A DNA stretch of 51,742 nucleotides, from contig DAOUBP010000155.1 of the NCBI GenBank assembly GCA_034432655.1, forward strand, positions 1 through 51,742, read 5' to 3'. The position numbers and the translations under genes are program-made. A model generated the notes under the pieces. The model was not told where the DNA came from. It ran no database searches and was given only the letters and a program-made list of their open reading frames with translations. This DNA comes from DAOUBP01 sp034432655 (GTDB lineage: Bacteria > Chloroflexota > Anaerolineae > CG2-30-64-16). Shown in pieces: positions 1-7,810 of the stretch. The number at the start of each line of letters is the position of its first letter. The first letter of the stretch is position 1.

Positions 1-7
1 CCCCGTA

Positions 8-49
8 AACAGGGCTGGATTGGCGCCCCCGCGGCAGGCCAGCCCTGTT
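8..49. repeat. Perfect 11-bp inverted repeat near the window edge
   Basis: The arms at 8-18 and 39-49 are exact reverse complements (AACAGGGCTGG and CCAGCCCTGTT), separated by a 20-base GC-rich loop. There is no T-run on either side, so I call it a hairpin repeat and not a classical terminator. Confidence 0.6.
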
Positions 50-415
50 CACCGGGCGCTGCCAGGTAGCCCGATCCATTCATGGTCGGGCAGACCGGCG
101 TAACCGCGCACGCGACGGGTGACGGGTGGCCGGTGGCGGCCAGGACCGCCCGGCGACTTCATCGCCGAGCTACCGAACGGCGCCCGCTCAAGCGGGCCGG
201 AATGGCCACAAGCAAACCGAATGACCTACTGGTAGATCGGCAGATCCGATAAATGACTGCGCAGGAACCCGCGGCCGGCAGTATATCACGATGGGCGATT
301 TTCGCCAAGAGAAGAATCACAAGTTGTGACGATCACCCAACAAAAGCAAGGCGTGAAGGCACGCAATGTGCGCCCGTAACTTACGGAGCCGGCGCCAAAC
401 GCTCGTAGATATTTC
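50..415. other. Non-coding stretch with no recognisable gene
   Basis: This stretch lies downstream of the minus-strand META gene. I see no open reading frame with family character, no tRNA and no clear promoter. It holds only small hairpins, such as CCCGC-TCAA-GCGGG near 187-200 and an ATCGG/CCGAT pair near 236-250. Confidence 0.5.
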
Positions 416-910
416 TTACCTTGCGATCAGGTTCACGGCCAGCGCGCCGTCGGCGGTGCGCAGCTCCAAGCGGTCGCCTTCGAGACGGTAGGTCGCGGCC
501 GTCGCCAGCGCCTGCAGGAACTGCGCTTCTTGTTCCATCACCCCAGCCGGCTCGGCGCAGGCCATGCGGGTCGCGGCGGCCGGGCCGATCTTGAGGCCCG
601 TCCCGGAAACCTCGTAGGTGGCCGTGTAGCGATTGCAGCCGGCCGAGCCGCTGAGCGTGCCATCGGCGCCGAAATCGGCTGTGAGTTCCACACCCGTAAT
701 CACGCTGACGACCGCCCCCTGGCCGTTGTTGTACCCCGTCACGATCCATGACGTGCCGGCCAGGTCGGCGCTCTGCTGCGTAAAGGTCGCCAGGGCCTTG
801 CCGTCGGCGTCGAACAGCGCGAGTTGTCCGCACCGTGTGACAGTTCCGGCGTGGACAACGATATCAGAACGCCAACATGCCCTGGGAAGTTCCGCCTCAT
901 TGAGCCCCAA
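416..910 (-). CDS. META (HslJ-like) domain protein, probably 5'-truncated
   Basis: From about residue 49 onward the protein is a typical META/HslJ domain: LAGTSW at the start, GCNRY in the middle, then TRMACA and a closing strand GDRLELRTADG. The preceding segment CGQLALFDADGKALATF resembles that closing strand. It therefore looks like the last strand of a lost first META domain in a protein that once had two. No signal peptide or lipobox is present, although META proteins are usually exported or membrane-anchored. The frame opens at a TTG inside the 3' end of thrC with no convincing ribosome site. I read it as a remnant after a deletion near 840-900. It may be a pseudogene or may be expressed by coupling to thrC. 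Confidence 0.6.
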   Translation of the reverse strand: MGLNEAELPRACWRSDIVVHAGTVTRCGQLALFDADGKALATFTQQSADLAGTSWIVTGYNNGQGAVVSVITGVELTADFGADGTLSGSAGCNRYTATYEVSGTGLKIGPAAATRMACAEPAGVMEQEAQFLQALATAATYRLEGDRLELRTADGALAVNLIAR

Positions 911-2291
911 GCCATTTGTCCAGCTGGGCCCGTACCGCGCCCGCTTCCGCAGGCAGCACCACCGGCGGATTGCGATGACGGGCGACCACGTCGGCCAGTG
1001 TGCCCTCGTGATAGCCGGCCTTGAACTCGCTGAACTTCAGCCCGTGCGCGGTGGAGATCACCACGACGCGCTGCCCCGGCTGGATCACCCCCTGCCGCGC
1101 CAGCTTGCCCGCGACCGCCAGCGCCACGCCGGTGTGCGGGCACGCGTACAGGCCGGCCCGGTCGGCCAGCGCGGCCGCGTCCGCCAGCTCGTCCTCGGTC
1201 GCCTGCTCCACCACGCCGTCAAACGCCCGCAACGCCTGCACGGCCTTCTCGTAGCTCACCGGGTTGCCGATGCGGATGGCCGAGGCTGCGGTCGCGCCGG
1301 CTGTGACCGGCTCCAGCCGGTCGAAGCCGCGGCGGTAGGCCAGGTAGAGCGGGTTGGCGCGCGCGGCCTGCGCGGCGGCCAGCCGCGGCAGCCGGTGGAT
1401 CACGCCCAGCGCCTTCGCCAGCGCCAGCCCCTTGGCCAGCGCCGAGATATTGCCCAGGTTGCCGGAGGGCAGCACGATCCAATCGGGCACATCCCACCCG
1501 AGCTGCTGGACGATCTCGATCCCCACCGTCTTCTGACCCTCCACCCGCAACGAGTTCATGGAGTTCGCCAGGTAGATGGAGTTGTCGCGCGTGACTTCCT
1601 GCACGATCCGCATGCAGCCGTCGAAGTCGGTCTCCAGCGCCAGCACGTGCGCGCCATGGCTGATGGGCTGGATGAGCTGCGCGGTGCTGATCTTGCCGGC
1701 CGGCAAGAACACGATGGCCGGGATGCCCGCGGCCGCGGCGTACGCGGCCAGCGCGGCCGAGGTGTCGCCGGTGGACGCGCACGCCACCGCGCGCACGGGG
1801 CTGTTCCCCGCCGCCATCATCTGATTGACCGCGCTCACCAGCACCGTCATGCCCAAGTCCTTGAACGACCCCGTGTGGCTGACCCCGCACTGCTTGACCC
1901 ACAGATCATCCACCCCCAACGCCTTGCCCAGCCGCGGGACCGGCAGCAGCGGCGTGTTGCCCTCGCCCAGGCTGACGATGTGCGCCGGGTCGAGCTGGGG
2001 GAGCACCCAGGGATGCTTGGACCAGACGCCGGAAGTAATGCGTACTGCGTATTGCGTATCGCGTATCGTCTGACCCCTGACTTCTGCCCCCTGGCCCCTG
2101 ACCCCTGACCCCCGCTCGAACAGGGCACGCCATTCAGCGCCGGAGAGCTGGGCCAGCGCGGCTTCGTCGTGGGCCACTTCCAGGAGGCCGCCGCAGGCCG
2201 GGCAGCGGTAGATGACGGAAAAGACATCATAGACGCCTGGACAGCCGCGGATGCAGCGGTACCAGGCGGAAAAAGAAAGAGAATCTTGCAT
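897..2291 (-). CDS. thrC: Threonine synthase with an in-frame repeat insert
   Basis: This PLP enzyme converts O-phosphohomoserine to threonine. The PLP lysine lies in SHTGSFKDLG near residue 143, followed by the GDTSAALAAYAAAAGI and LPSGNLGN phosphate-binding segments. The N-terminus carries CPGVYDV and a CPACGG motif, as in long threonine synthases with a metal-ribbon-like start. Residues of about 59-86 (plus-strand 2041-2117) are an insertion of low-complexity repeats reading GVRGQG, VRGQ and TIRDTQYAVR. They sit between the N-terminal segment and the conserved SLGEGNTPLL. The insert keeps the frame, so the enzyme may tolerate it as a surface loop. No T-box or other amino-acid leader is visible upstream. 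Confidence 0.93.
   Translation of the reverse strand: MQDSLSFSAWYRCIRGCPGVYDVFSVIYRCPACGGLLEVAHDEAALAQLSGAEWRALFERGSGVRGQGAEVRGQTIRDTQYAVRITSGVWSKHPWVLPQLDPAHIVSLGEGNTPLLPVPRLGKALGVDDLWVKQCGVSHTGSFKDLGMTVLVSAVNQMMAAGNSPVRAVACASTGDTSAALAAYAAAAGIPAIVFLPAGKISTAQLIQPISHGAHVLALETDFDGCMRIVQEVTRDNSIYLANSMNSLRVEGQKTVGIEIVQQLGWDVPDWIVLPSGNLGNISALAKGLALAKALGVIHRLPRLAAAQAARANPLYLAYRRGFDRLEPVTAGATAASAIRIGNPVSYEKAVQALRAFDGVVEQATEDELADAAALADRAGLYACPHTGVALAVAGKLARQGVIQPGQRVVVISTAHGLKFSEFKAGYHEGTLADVVARHRNPPVVLPAEAGAVRAQLDKWLGAQ
2041..2112 (-). repeat. Composite low-complexity repeat inserted in thrC
   Basis: On the plus strand, TGCGTATTGCGTATCGCGTAT-type iterations (2041-2069) are followed by iterated TGACCCCTGACC-type units (2073-2112). 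On the coding strand they read VRGQ and TIRDTQY. Related copies occur in the mevalonate kinase gene (43440 and 43634) and in the DUF2723 gene (50125). Confidence 0.8.
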
Positions 2292-2493
2292 GGTGCGATC
2301 GCCTCTGGCTGATAGGGATGATGAGTGAGCGCGGCCAGTGTATCATTTCGAGCGCGATTGAGCAAAGAAGGTTTGGTCATTCTGAGGACATCGGGTAAAC
2401 TGCAACCGAACGCTCCGGGGACTACACACCAGGTTTCATCGAAAGACAGGACGCGGACGACGCCGACGACGCGGACGACGCAGATGAAACCTG

Positions 2494-2602
2494 AGATTCA
2501 GTAGATCACAGGTTGGCTCACGCAAAGCCGCCAGGAGCGCAAAGAGCCCTTGTTTTTCCCTGGCGTCTTTGCGTCTTTGCGTGAGATTCGTGATCTACTG
2601 AG
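2494..2602. repeat. Long hairpin repeat, copy A
   Basis: The element has nested arms: CAGTAGATCAC (2499-2509) with GTGATCTACTG (2590-2600), CTCACGCAAAG (2517-2527) with CTTTGCGTGAG (2575-2585), and CGCCAGG (2529-2535) with CCTGGCG (2559-2565). A near-identical direct copy lies at 4457-4553. Copy A has one extra tandem GTCTTTGC. Confidence 0.85.
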
Positions 2603-2680
2603 ACTATCCGCGTCGCCCGCGGTATCCGCGGTGTCCGCGTTCCAGTTTTCGTCTCTGCTTGCGTCGCCTGAGACATGGAC

Positions 2681-2720
2681 GCTGATCTGAAGGAGGCTTT
2701 GCACAGCCTCGATTCCGGAT
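2681..2720 (+). repeat. 40-base dispersed repeat, inverted relative to 5460-5499
   Basis: The reverse complement of this segment matches 5460-5499 with about one substitution and one single-base indel. The two halves enclose the AlkP-like and pirin genes. Confidence 0.8.
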
Positions 2721-2775
2721 CGCGCGACCCGAATCTTTATCTGACTTACTATCGAACCGGTGCGAAAGGCCTTCT

Positions 2776-4416
2776 ATGGCACGCAAACCTGCTTTGACCC
2801 TTATTCGCGACGCGATCGCCTGCCTGGCCGTCGCAGCCCTGGCCTACTTCTGGGCCACTGCGATGATGGACTCACTATACGCGTATCGGTCGCCCCTGGC
2901 CGGGCAGCCGCCGGCGGCCGGCCAACCGGCCAACCCACCACTGACGGGCCGGGTCGTCTTCGTGCTGGTGGACGCGCTGCGCGAGGACACATCGCTGAAG
3001 CCGGACGTGATGCCGTTCCTGGCCGAGCTGCGGGCAAAAGGGGCCTGGGCCACCATGCACAGCCGGCCGCCCTCGTACTCTGCGCCCGGCTACAGCGTGC
3101 TCGCCACCGGCGCGTGGCCCGACCTCAGCGATGGGCCGGCGCTGAACCTTGAATACGCAGATATTCCAACCTGGACGCAGGACAACCTCTTCTCGTCGGC
3201 GCAGCGCGCCGGGCGGAAGGTCGCGGTCGCCGGCTTCAACTGGTTCGAGAAGTTGATCCCGCAGGAAGCGGTTGCCGCCAGCTTCTACACGGCCGGCGAG
3301 GACGCGGCCGCCGACCGGGACGTGATGGCTGCGGCACTGCCGTGGCTGCAGGCCGGCGCAGGGGCCTACCAGCTCGTCTTCATCCACCTGGACCAGGTGG
3401 ACTACGCCGGCCACCACGAGGGCGGGCCGCGTGACCCGCGCTGGGACGCGGCTGCGCGGCGGGTGGACGACCACCTGCGGGCGATCGCCGCGACGTTGGA
3501 CTTCAGCCGGGACACCCTGCTGGTAGTCAGTGACCACGGCCAGATTGACCGGGGCGGCCACGGCGGGCACGAAGCCGTGGTGCTGACCGAGCCGTTCGTG
3601 CTGGCCGGCGCGGGGGTGAGGCCCGGCCGCTACCCCGACGTGCAGCAGGTTGACGTGGCGCCGACGGTGGCCGTGCTGCTGGGCGCGGCGATCCCCGCCT
3701 CCGCGCAGGGCCGCGTCCTGTCCGAGATGCTGGCACTGCCGTCCGACGCCGTGGCGCGCGTCGCAGCCGCTCAACTGGCACAAAAGGACCGTCTGTTGAC
3801 CGCCTACAGCGCCGCCATCGGCCGGCCGATCCCCCGGGTCGGCAGTGGGGTGCCAACACCGTCCCTGGAAGCGATCCGCATGGCCCGCTTGAACGCCGAG
3901 CGGCTGCCCAGGGCGCTGCTGGCGCTGGCGCTGCTGGCGCTGTTCGCGTTCGTGCTGCGGCGCGGCCGCGGGCGCGACCTGGGGTGGATGCTGTTAGCTG
4001 CGCTGGTTTACGTCGCGCTGTTCAACCTGCGCTACGCCGTGATGGACGGCCGCACCTATTCCCTCAGCTCCGTGGCCAGCGCGGACGATCTCATCCTGTC
4101 CACCGCGGTCACGGCTGCGCTGGCGCTGCTCTTCGCCTGGCTGCTGGTCGTGGCCAGGCTGCGGCTAGTCCGCCGGGGCCGGCTGGCCGCTGCCACGGCC
4201 ACGCTGCGCTGGACGTTGCTGACACTGGCGGTCACCGGCCTGCCGGCGCTGGCCAGCTTTGCGTTCAACGGCCCGGTCGTCACCTGGACGCTGCCCGATT
4301 TCCCGAGCTTCTTCCTGGGCTTCCTGGCCGTGCTGCAGATGTTGGTCATCGCGCTTTGTGGCCTGGCGCTGTCGGGCCTGGCCGCGGTGCTGGCGAGAAA
4401 GCCCAGGCGACCCTAG
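2776..4416 (+). CDS. Alkaline-phosphatase-superfamily membrane phosphodiesterase/transferase
   Basis: The N-terminal signal-anchor helix (about residues 8-32) is followed by an extracytoplasmic AlkP-type domain. The first metal site is VDALRED (D66). The putative nucleophile is Ser102 in PSYSAPGYSVLATG. Further metal ligands lie in HLDQVDYAGHH (D206, H213) and VSDHGQIDRGGHGGHE (D253, H254, H262 or H265). The C-terminal third holds about five hydrophobic helices. This layout is known from GPI-ethanolamine-phosphate-transferase-like and related lipid-head-group enzymes, so a phospho-head-group transferase or hydrolase acting on lipids or glycans is plausible. The substrate cannot be read from the sequence. 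The gene is flanked by direct copies of a roughly 100-bp hairpin repeat. Confidence 0.75.
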   Translation: MARKPALTLIRDAIACLAVAALAYFWATAMMDSLYAYRSPLAGQPPAAGQPANPPLTGRVVFVLVDALREDTSLKPDVMPFLAELRAKGAWATMHSRPPSYSAPGYSVLATGAWPDLSDGPALNLEYADIPTWTQDNLFSSAQRAGRKVAVAGFNWFEKLIPQEAVAASFYTAGEDAAADRDVMAAALPWLQAGAGAYQLVFIHLDQVDYAGHHEGGPRDPRWDAAARRVDDHLRAIAATLDFSRDTLLVVSDHGQIDRGGHGGHEAVVLTEPFVLAGAGVRPGRYPDVQQVDVAPTVAVLLGAAIPASAQGRVLSEMLALPSDAVARVAAAQLAQKDRLLTAYSAAIGRPIPRVGSGVPTPSLEAIRMARLNAERLPRALLALALLALFAFVLRRGRGRDLGWMLLAALVYVALFNLRYAVMDGRTYSLSSVASADDLILSTAVTAALALLFAWLLVVARLRLVRRGRLAAATATLRWTLLTLAVTGLPALASFAFNGPVVTWTLPDFPSFFLGFLAVLQMLVIALCGLALSGLAAVLARKPRRP

Positions 4417-4456
4417 GTCGCGGCTACTCGCCGGCGCCGCGGCCGGGATTGCTGAA

Positions 4457-4553
4457 GATTCAGTAGATCACAGTTTGGCTGACGCAGAGCCGCCAGGAGC
4501 GCAAAGAGTCCTTGTTTTTCCCTGGCGTCTTTGCGTGAGATTCGTGATCTAAT
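4457..4553. repeat. Long hairpin repeat, copy B
   Basis: This is a direct copy of the element at 2494-2602, with few substitutions and lacking one tandem GTCTTTGC unit. Outer arms are CAGTAGATCAC at 4461 and GTGATCT near 4544. It sits between the AlkP-like gene and pirin, so the two copies bracket the AlkP-like gene. Confidence 0.85.
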
Positions 4554-4601
4554 CCTGAACGCCCATCAACTGCCGGGAATACTGTCAAGGAGACGATCAA
4601 C

Positions 4602-5447
4602 ATGACCCTTACCCTACGCACCGTGCGCCAAATCATCGAACCGCAACCCGTGCTCGAAGGCGCGGGGGTGCGGCTGCGGCGCAGCTTCCCCGGCCGCAGC
4701 CTGGACTTCCCCGACCCGTTCCTGCTGTTCGATCATTTCGGCTCTGACAATCCGCGCGACTACATGGCCGGCTTCCCCATGCACCCGCACCGCGGCATCG
4801 AGACCGTCACCTACATGCTGACCGGCGCGGTGGCGCACCGCGACAGCCTGGGCAACGCGGGCGTGATCCGGGCCGGCGACGTGCAGTGGATGACGGCCGG
4901 GCGCGGGATCATGCACGAGGAGATGCCGCAACAGGCGCCGGACGGCCGCATGGAGGGCTTCCAGCTCTGGGTCAACCTGCCGGCCCGGCTGAAGATGTCT
5001 CCCCCGCGCTACCAGGAGTTCACTGCCGAGGCCATCCCCCAGGCCACGCGGCCCGATGGCGTCACCATCCGCGTCATCGCGGGCACGGCCGAAGGGCTGA
5101 CCGGCCCCGTGCGGGAGATCGCGGCCGATCCGATCTACCTGGACGCGAGCGTGCCGGCCGGCGGCCGCTTCGTCTTCCCGGTGACGGCCGGGCACACGGC
5201 CCTGGCCTACGTCTTCCGCGGCGCGGGCACGCTGGGCGGGACGACGGTCCGGGCGCCCAAGCTGCTGCTCTTCGGGGACGGCGAGGGCATCGAGGCCGTG
5301 GCCGGGGAGGCGCCGCTGCGCTTCCTGCTGATGTCCGGCAAGCCCGCGGGCGAGCCTATCGTGCGCTACGGCCCGTTCGTGATGAACACGCGGGAGGAGA
5401 TCTTGCAGGCGCTGCGGGACCTGCAGGAGGGGACGTTCGTTAGATAG
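4602..5447 (+). CDS. Pirin family protein
   Basis: This is a bicupin of 281 residues, the usual length for pirins. The metal site is visible as HPHRG (H61, H63) and IMHEEMP (H105, E107) in the N-terminal cupin. FPDPFLLFDHFG and the GDVQWMTAGRG segment are family signatures. Bacterial pirins have been described as quercetinases or as redox-sensing regulators, and the sequence does not decide between these. AAGGAG lies just before the ATG. No neighbour shows a clear metabolic link. Confidence 0.92.
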   Translation: MTLTLRTVRQIIEPQPVLEGAGVRLRRSFPGRSLDFPDPFLLFDHFGSDNPRDYMAGFPMHPHRGIETVTYMLTGAVAHRDSLGNAGVIRAGDVQWMTAGRGIMHEEMPQQAPDGRMEGFQLWVNLPARLKMSPPRYQEFTAEAIPQATRPDGVTIRVIAGTAEGLTGPVREIAADPIYLDASVPAGGRFVFPVTAGHTALAYVFRGAGTLGGTTVRAPKLLLFGDGEGIEAVAGEAPLRFLLMSGKPAGEPIVRYGPFVMNTREEILQALRDLQEGTFVR

Positions 5448-5459
5448 TCAAGGTGGATT

Positions 5460-5552
5460 TCCGGAATCGAGGCTGTGCCAAGCCTCCTTCAGGATCAGCC
5501 GGTTGAATGGTTAACGTGAGCAACCGGCTAAAGCCTCGATGCCAGATCGGAT
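5460..5552. repeat. Nested palindromic element, parent form of the UbiD insert
   Basis: The outer arms are AATCGAGGCT (5465-5474) and AGCCTCGAT (5532-5540). The inner arms are AGCCGGTTG (5497-5505) and CAACCGGCT (5521-5529). The first 40 bases are the inverted partner of 2681-2720. The right end (CCGGCTAAAGCCTCGAT) recurs in frame inside the UbiD gene at 44578. Confidence 0.75.
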
Positions 5553-5589
5553 TCTATGACTTTTCAACCCCGGACGGATGAGGTCGCCC

Positions 5590-6078
5590 ATGACACAACC
5601 CCTCACCCCCGCCGACCTGGCCGCTTTTATCGCGGCCCACGGCATCGCGGCCGAGATCGTGCCGATGACCGTCGAAACCCCTACCGTGCCGGCCGCGGCC
5701 ACCGCGCTGGGGGTCAGCCCCGCGCAGATCATCAAGTCGCTGCTCTTCCTGGTGCGCGAGCAGCCCGTGCTGGCCATCGCCAGCGGCGAGACGCTGGTGG
5801 ACCGGGCCGTCCTGGCCGCGCGCTACGGCGTGGGCAAGAAGCAGGTGAAGCTGGCGGACGCAGAGACCGTGCTACGGCTGACCGGCTATCCGGCCGGCGG
5901 CGTGCCGCCCTTCGGCCATTCCCGGCCGCTCCCGACCCTGCTGGATCGCGCCGTGCTGGCCTGGGATGTGATTTACGGCGGCGGCGGGGATGACCACACC
6001 CTGCTGCGCATCACGCCGGGCGAGCTGGCCCGGGTCACCGGGGCGGAGTGGGTGGAGATGGCGCGGGAGGCGCGTTAG
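5590..6078 (+). CDS. YbaK/EbsC-type aminoacyl-tRNA deacylase
   Basis: The protein of 162 residues has the YbaK fold signature. The catalytic-region lysine is in QIIKSLLFLV, followed by VLAIASGETLVD, GKKQVKLAD and the family motif GGVPPFGH. These proteins hydrolyse mischarged tRNAs such as Cys- or Ala-tRNA(Pro) in the cytoplasm. I chose the ATG at 5590 over an in-frame ATG at 5578 because GATGAGGT lies at a good distance before it. The next gene starts only 5 bases after the stop. Confidence 0.9.
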   Translation: MTQPLTPADLAAFIAAHGIAAEIVPMTVETPTVPAAATALGVSPAQIIKSLLFLVREQPVLAIASGETLVDRAVLAARYGVGKKQVKLADAETVLRLTGYPAGGVPPFGHSRPLPTLLDRAVLAWDVIYGGGGDDHTLLRITPGELARVTGAEWVEMAREAR

Positions 6079-6083
6079 GAGCG

Positions 6084-6395
6084 ATGCAGGTCGCGGGCCT
6101 GGTACTCGGCATCACTGCCTTCCTGGGCATCTGGCTGGGGCACGTCCTGGTGCGCGAGCTGGAGTATCGCCTGGCGTGGCTGCCGTGGCCCCTTTTCCTG
6201 GCCGCGGGCCTGGCCGCGGAAGTCGCTGCGCTGCTGGCGCGCGGCCCGCTGCTGAGCGGCGTCCTGGGCATCGCCGGCATGACGCTGTTGTGGGACGCGC
6301 TGGAGTTCCACCGGCAGGAGCGCCGGGTGCGCCGTGGCCATGCGCCGGCCAACCCCGCCAACCCGCGGCACCGCCGGTTGCTGGAGGGGCGATGA
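6084..6395 (+). CDS. DUF4491-like membrane protein (first copy)
   Basis: This protein of 103 residues has three hydrophobic helices (about residues 3-22, 30-48 and 50-64) and a basic tail ending in APANPANPRHRR. It is homologous to the next gene: both have GL.LG at the start, an (E)YRL.W..WP segment, and a charged tail with (P)ANP. The start has AGGAG just upstream, overlapping the end of the YbaK gene region. The stop overlaps the next start as ATGA. The function is unknown. A tandem duplication is the simplest reading, and this copy is the more divergent. Confidence 0.6.
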   Translation: MQVAGLVLGITAFLGIWLGHVLVRELEYRLAWLPWPLFLAAGLAAEVAALLARGPLLSGVLGIAGMTLLWDALEFHRQERRVRRGHAPANPANPRHRRLLEGR

Positions 6396-6727
6396 ACTGG
6401 ACCGGACCGCTTCTCGGCCTTCTCACCCTGGCGCTGATCGGCCTGGGGTTCGCGTGGGTCATCCGGCTGGAGTACCGGCTGGGGTGGCAGTGGTGGCCCT
6501 ACGTGCTGGCCGCGGGGATCGCGCTGCTGATCGGCTCCCTCTGCCTGCCGGACTTCTGGGCCTCGGCGCTCATGGGCATCGCCGGCGCGTCGCTGGCCTG
6601 GGGCAGCACCGAGCTGCCGGAGCAGGCCGAGCGGGTCCGCAAAGGGTGGTTCCCGGCTAATCCGCGCCCCAAGCCGCGGCCGCCGTTCGCCGAGCGCATC
6701 GAGCGCTGGCCGCGGCCGCGGTTGTAA
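6392..6727 (+). CDS. DUF4491 family membrane protein (second copy)
   Basis: This protein of 111 residues has three predicted membrane helices. The tail contains ERVRKGWFPANPRPK, close to the KGWFPKNP ending that I associate with DUF4491 proteins. It is translationally coupled to its paralogue by an ATGA overlap. No function is known for the family. A pair in one operon could form a heteromeric membrane complex, but nothing in the sequence proves this. It converges on the TIR gene, with about 15 bases between the stops. Confidence 0.7.
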   Translation: MNWTGPLLGLLTLALIGLGFAWVIRLEYRLGWQWWPYVLAAGIALLIGSLCLPDFWASALMGIAGASLAWGSTELPEQAERVRKGWFPANPRPKPRPPFAERIERWPRPRL

Positions 6728-6742
6728 GAAGGCCCGGCCGCC

Positions 6743-7810
6743 TCACCCGCCTTTGACCCACCCCCGCAGTGCGCGCCACAGCTCCCGCAGGTTCAACTGG
6801 CTGCCGAGCTCAAGCTCGCCCTCATAGGCGATCAGCGCGGGCAAGATGGGGATGGTGACCTTGAGCTTGTGTTTGACCGCCAGGTCGGGGTCGCCCACGA
6901 CCGCCGTCGCGTGCTGCACGGCCACGGCGAGCTGCCGGTCGGCCATCTCCGCCGACCGGGCGTTGATCTCGGCCAGGGCGGCCCGGATGGCGGCCAGGTG
7001 CTCCTCAAGCTCAGCGGCGGGGAAGGCGCGGCCGTCCAGCGCATCGAGCACGGCCGCCACCACCGCGGTCTGCTTTTCGTCCAGCCGGGCCAGGAGGGGC
7101 GCGAGGATGCGCTGTTCGCTGGCGTCGAAGCGGGCGAGGATGCGCTGCTGGCCGGCCTTGAGGTCGTCGATGCCCAGCTTTATGTCACTGATTCCGGTTT
7201 GTATCAGGCGCAGAAGGGACAGAATCCGCGTATCCGTTTCCGGGGCATCACTCGGAATAACGTAGTATCGCGTGATTTCTATCATGATAACTGGGCGTCG
7301 ACCGTCTAGAATTCCCTGCCAGTCACGTGGTATAGGAGGTCTATCAATAGGGCGATAAGGTTCAGTCCTTATGACAACACTATTGCTGAGATCGAGTCGA
7401 GGCAAGTTGTCCTTCTGCGAAATCAGTCGAGTGGTGAACCTAAGGAGTCCCTGAAAGAACAAATTCTCTCGACTTAGGTCAAATATCTCAGCCCCTGACA
7501 ACTTATCTAAATTGACGTCCGCATCCACCAAGAACGCTGCCACGAATTTGTTCAGGCCGAGAGCGGTGTCACAGACCCACTCTGTTTCGGCTAGATCCGC
7601 GTTGCCACGGGAGAGAACGATAATCACTAAATCAGCCTCTCGGAGAATTCGACGCAACATCTGCTTGCGACCTAGCCAATCAGTCTCTTCAGTCTCTTTG
7701 ATCACGTGGCTTTGAAGTGCCAGGCCCAGACCTAACCTCTCCATTTCTTCTTGAATACGAATAGTTGCCGATTCATTGCTAGGGGAGTAACAGACAAGTG
7801 TGTTAAGCAT
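6743..7810 (-). CDS. TIR-domain protein coupled to a STAND NTPase
   Basis: Residues 1 to about 135 form a TIR-like domain: LVCYSPSN as strand A with the BB-loop region after it, ADLVIIVLSRG as strand D, and FLVDADVNLDKL near the end. The position of the catalytic Glu of NADase TIRs (Trp+4 in the WxxxE region) is Thr82 (EWVCDT), so NAD hydrolysis is uncertain. Residues of about 205-300 are helical with heptad-like repeats (GQQRILARFDASEQRIL), followed by a short C-terminal domain. The start codon lies 8 bases inside the STAND gene (ATGCTTAA overlap), so the two should be made together. The TIR half (7190-7800) is visibly less GC-rich than the C-terminal half and the neighbours. The pair is a likely antiphage or cell-death module. 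Confidence 0.75.
   Translation of the reverse strand: MLNTLVCYSPSNESATIRIQEEMERLGLGLALQSHVIKETEETDWLGRKQMLRRILREADLVIIVLSRGNADLAETEWVCDTALGLNKFVAAFLVDADVNLDKLSGAEIFDLSRENLFFQGLLRFTTRLISQKDNLPRLDLSNSVVIRTEPYRPIDRPPIPRDWQGILDGRRPVIMIEITRYYVIPSDAPETDTRILSLLRLIQTGISDIKLGIDDLKAGQQRILARFDASEQRILAPLLARLDEKQTAVVAAVLDALDGRAFPAAELEEHLAAIRAALAEINARSAEMADRQLAVAVQHATAVVGDPDLAVKHKLKVTIPILPALIAYEGELELGSQLNLRELWRALRGWVKGG

Larger units (their letters stand above)
2292..2775. other. Intergenic region packed with repeats
   Basis: This 484-base gap between divergent thrC and the AlkP-like gene has no gene that I can support. It contains iterated GGACGACGC units (about 2449-2482), a long hairpin repeat (2494-2602), an opposite-orientation GTCCGCGT-type stretch (about 2606-2645), and one half of a 40-base inverted pair (2681-2720) whose partner is at 5460-5499. 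Confidence 0.6.
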
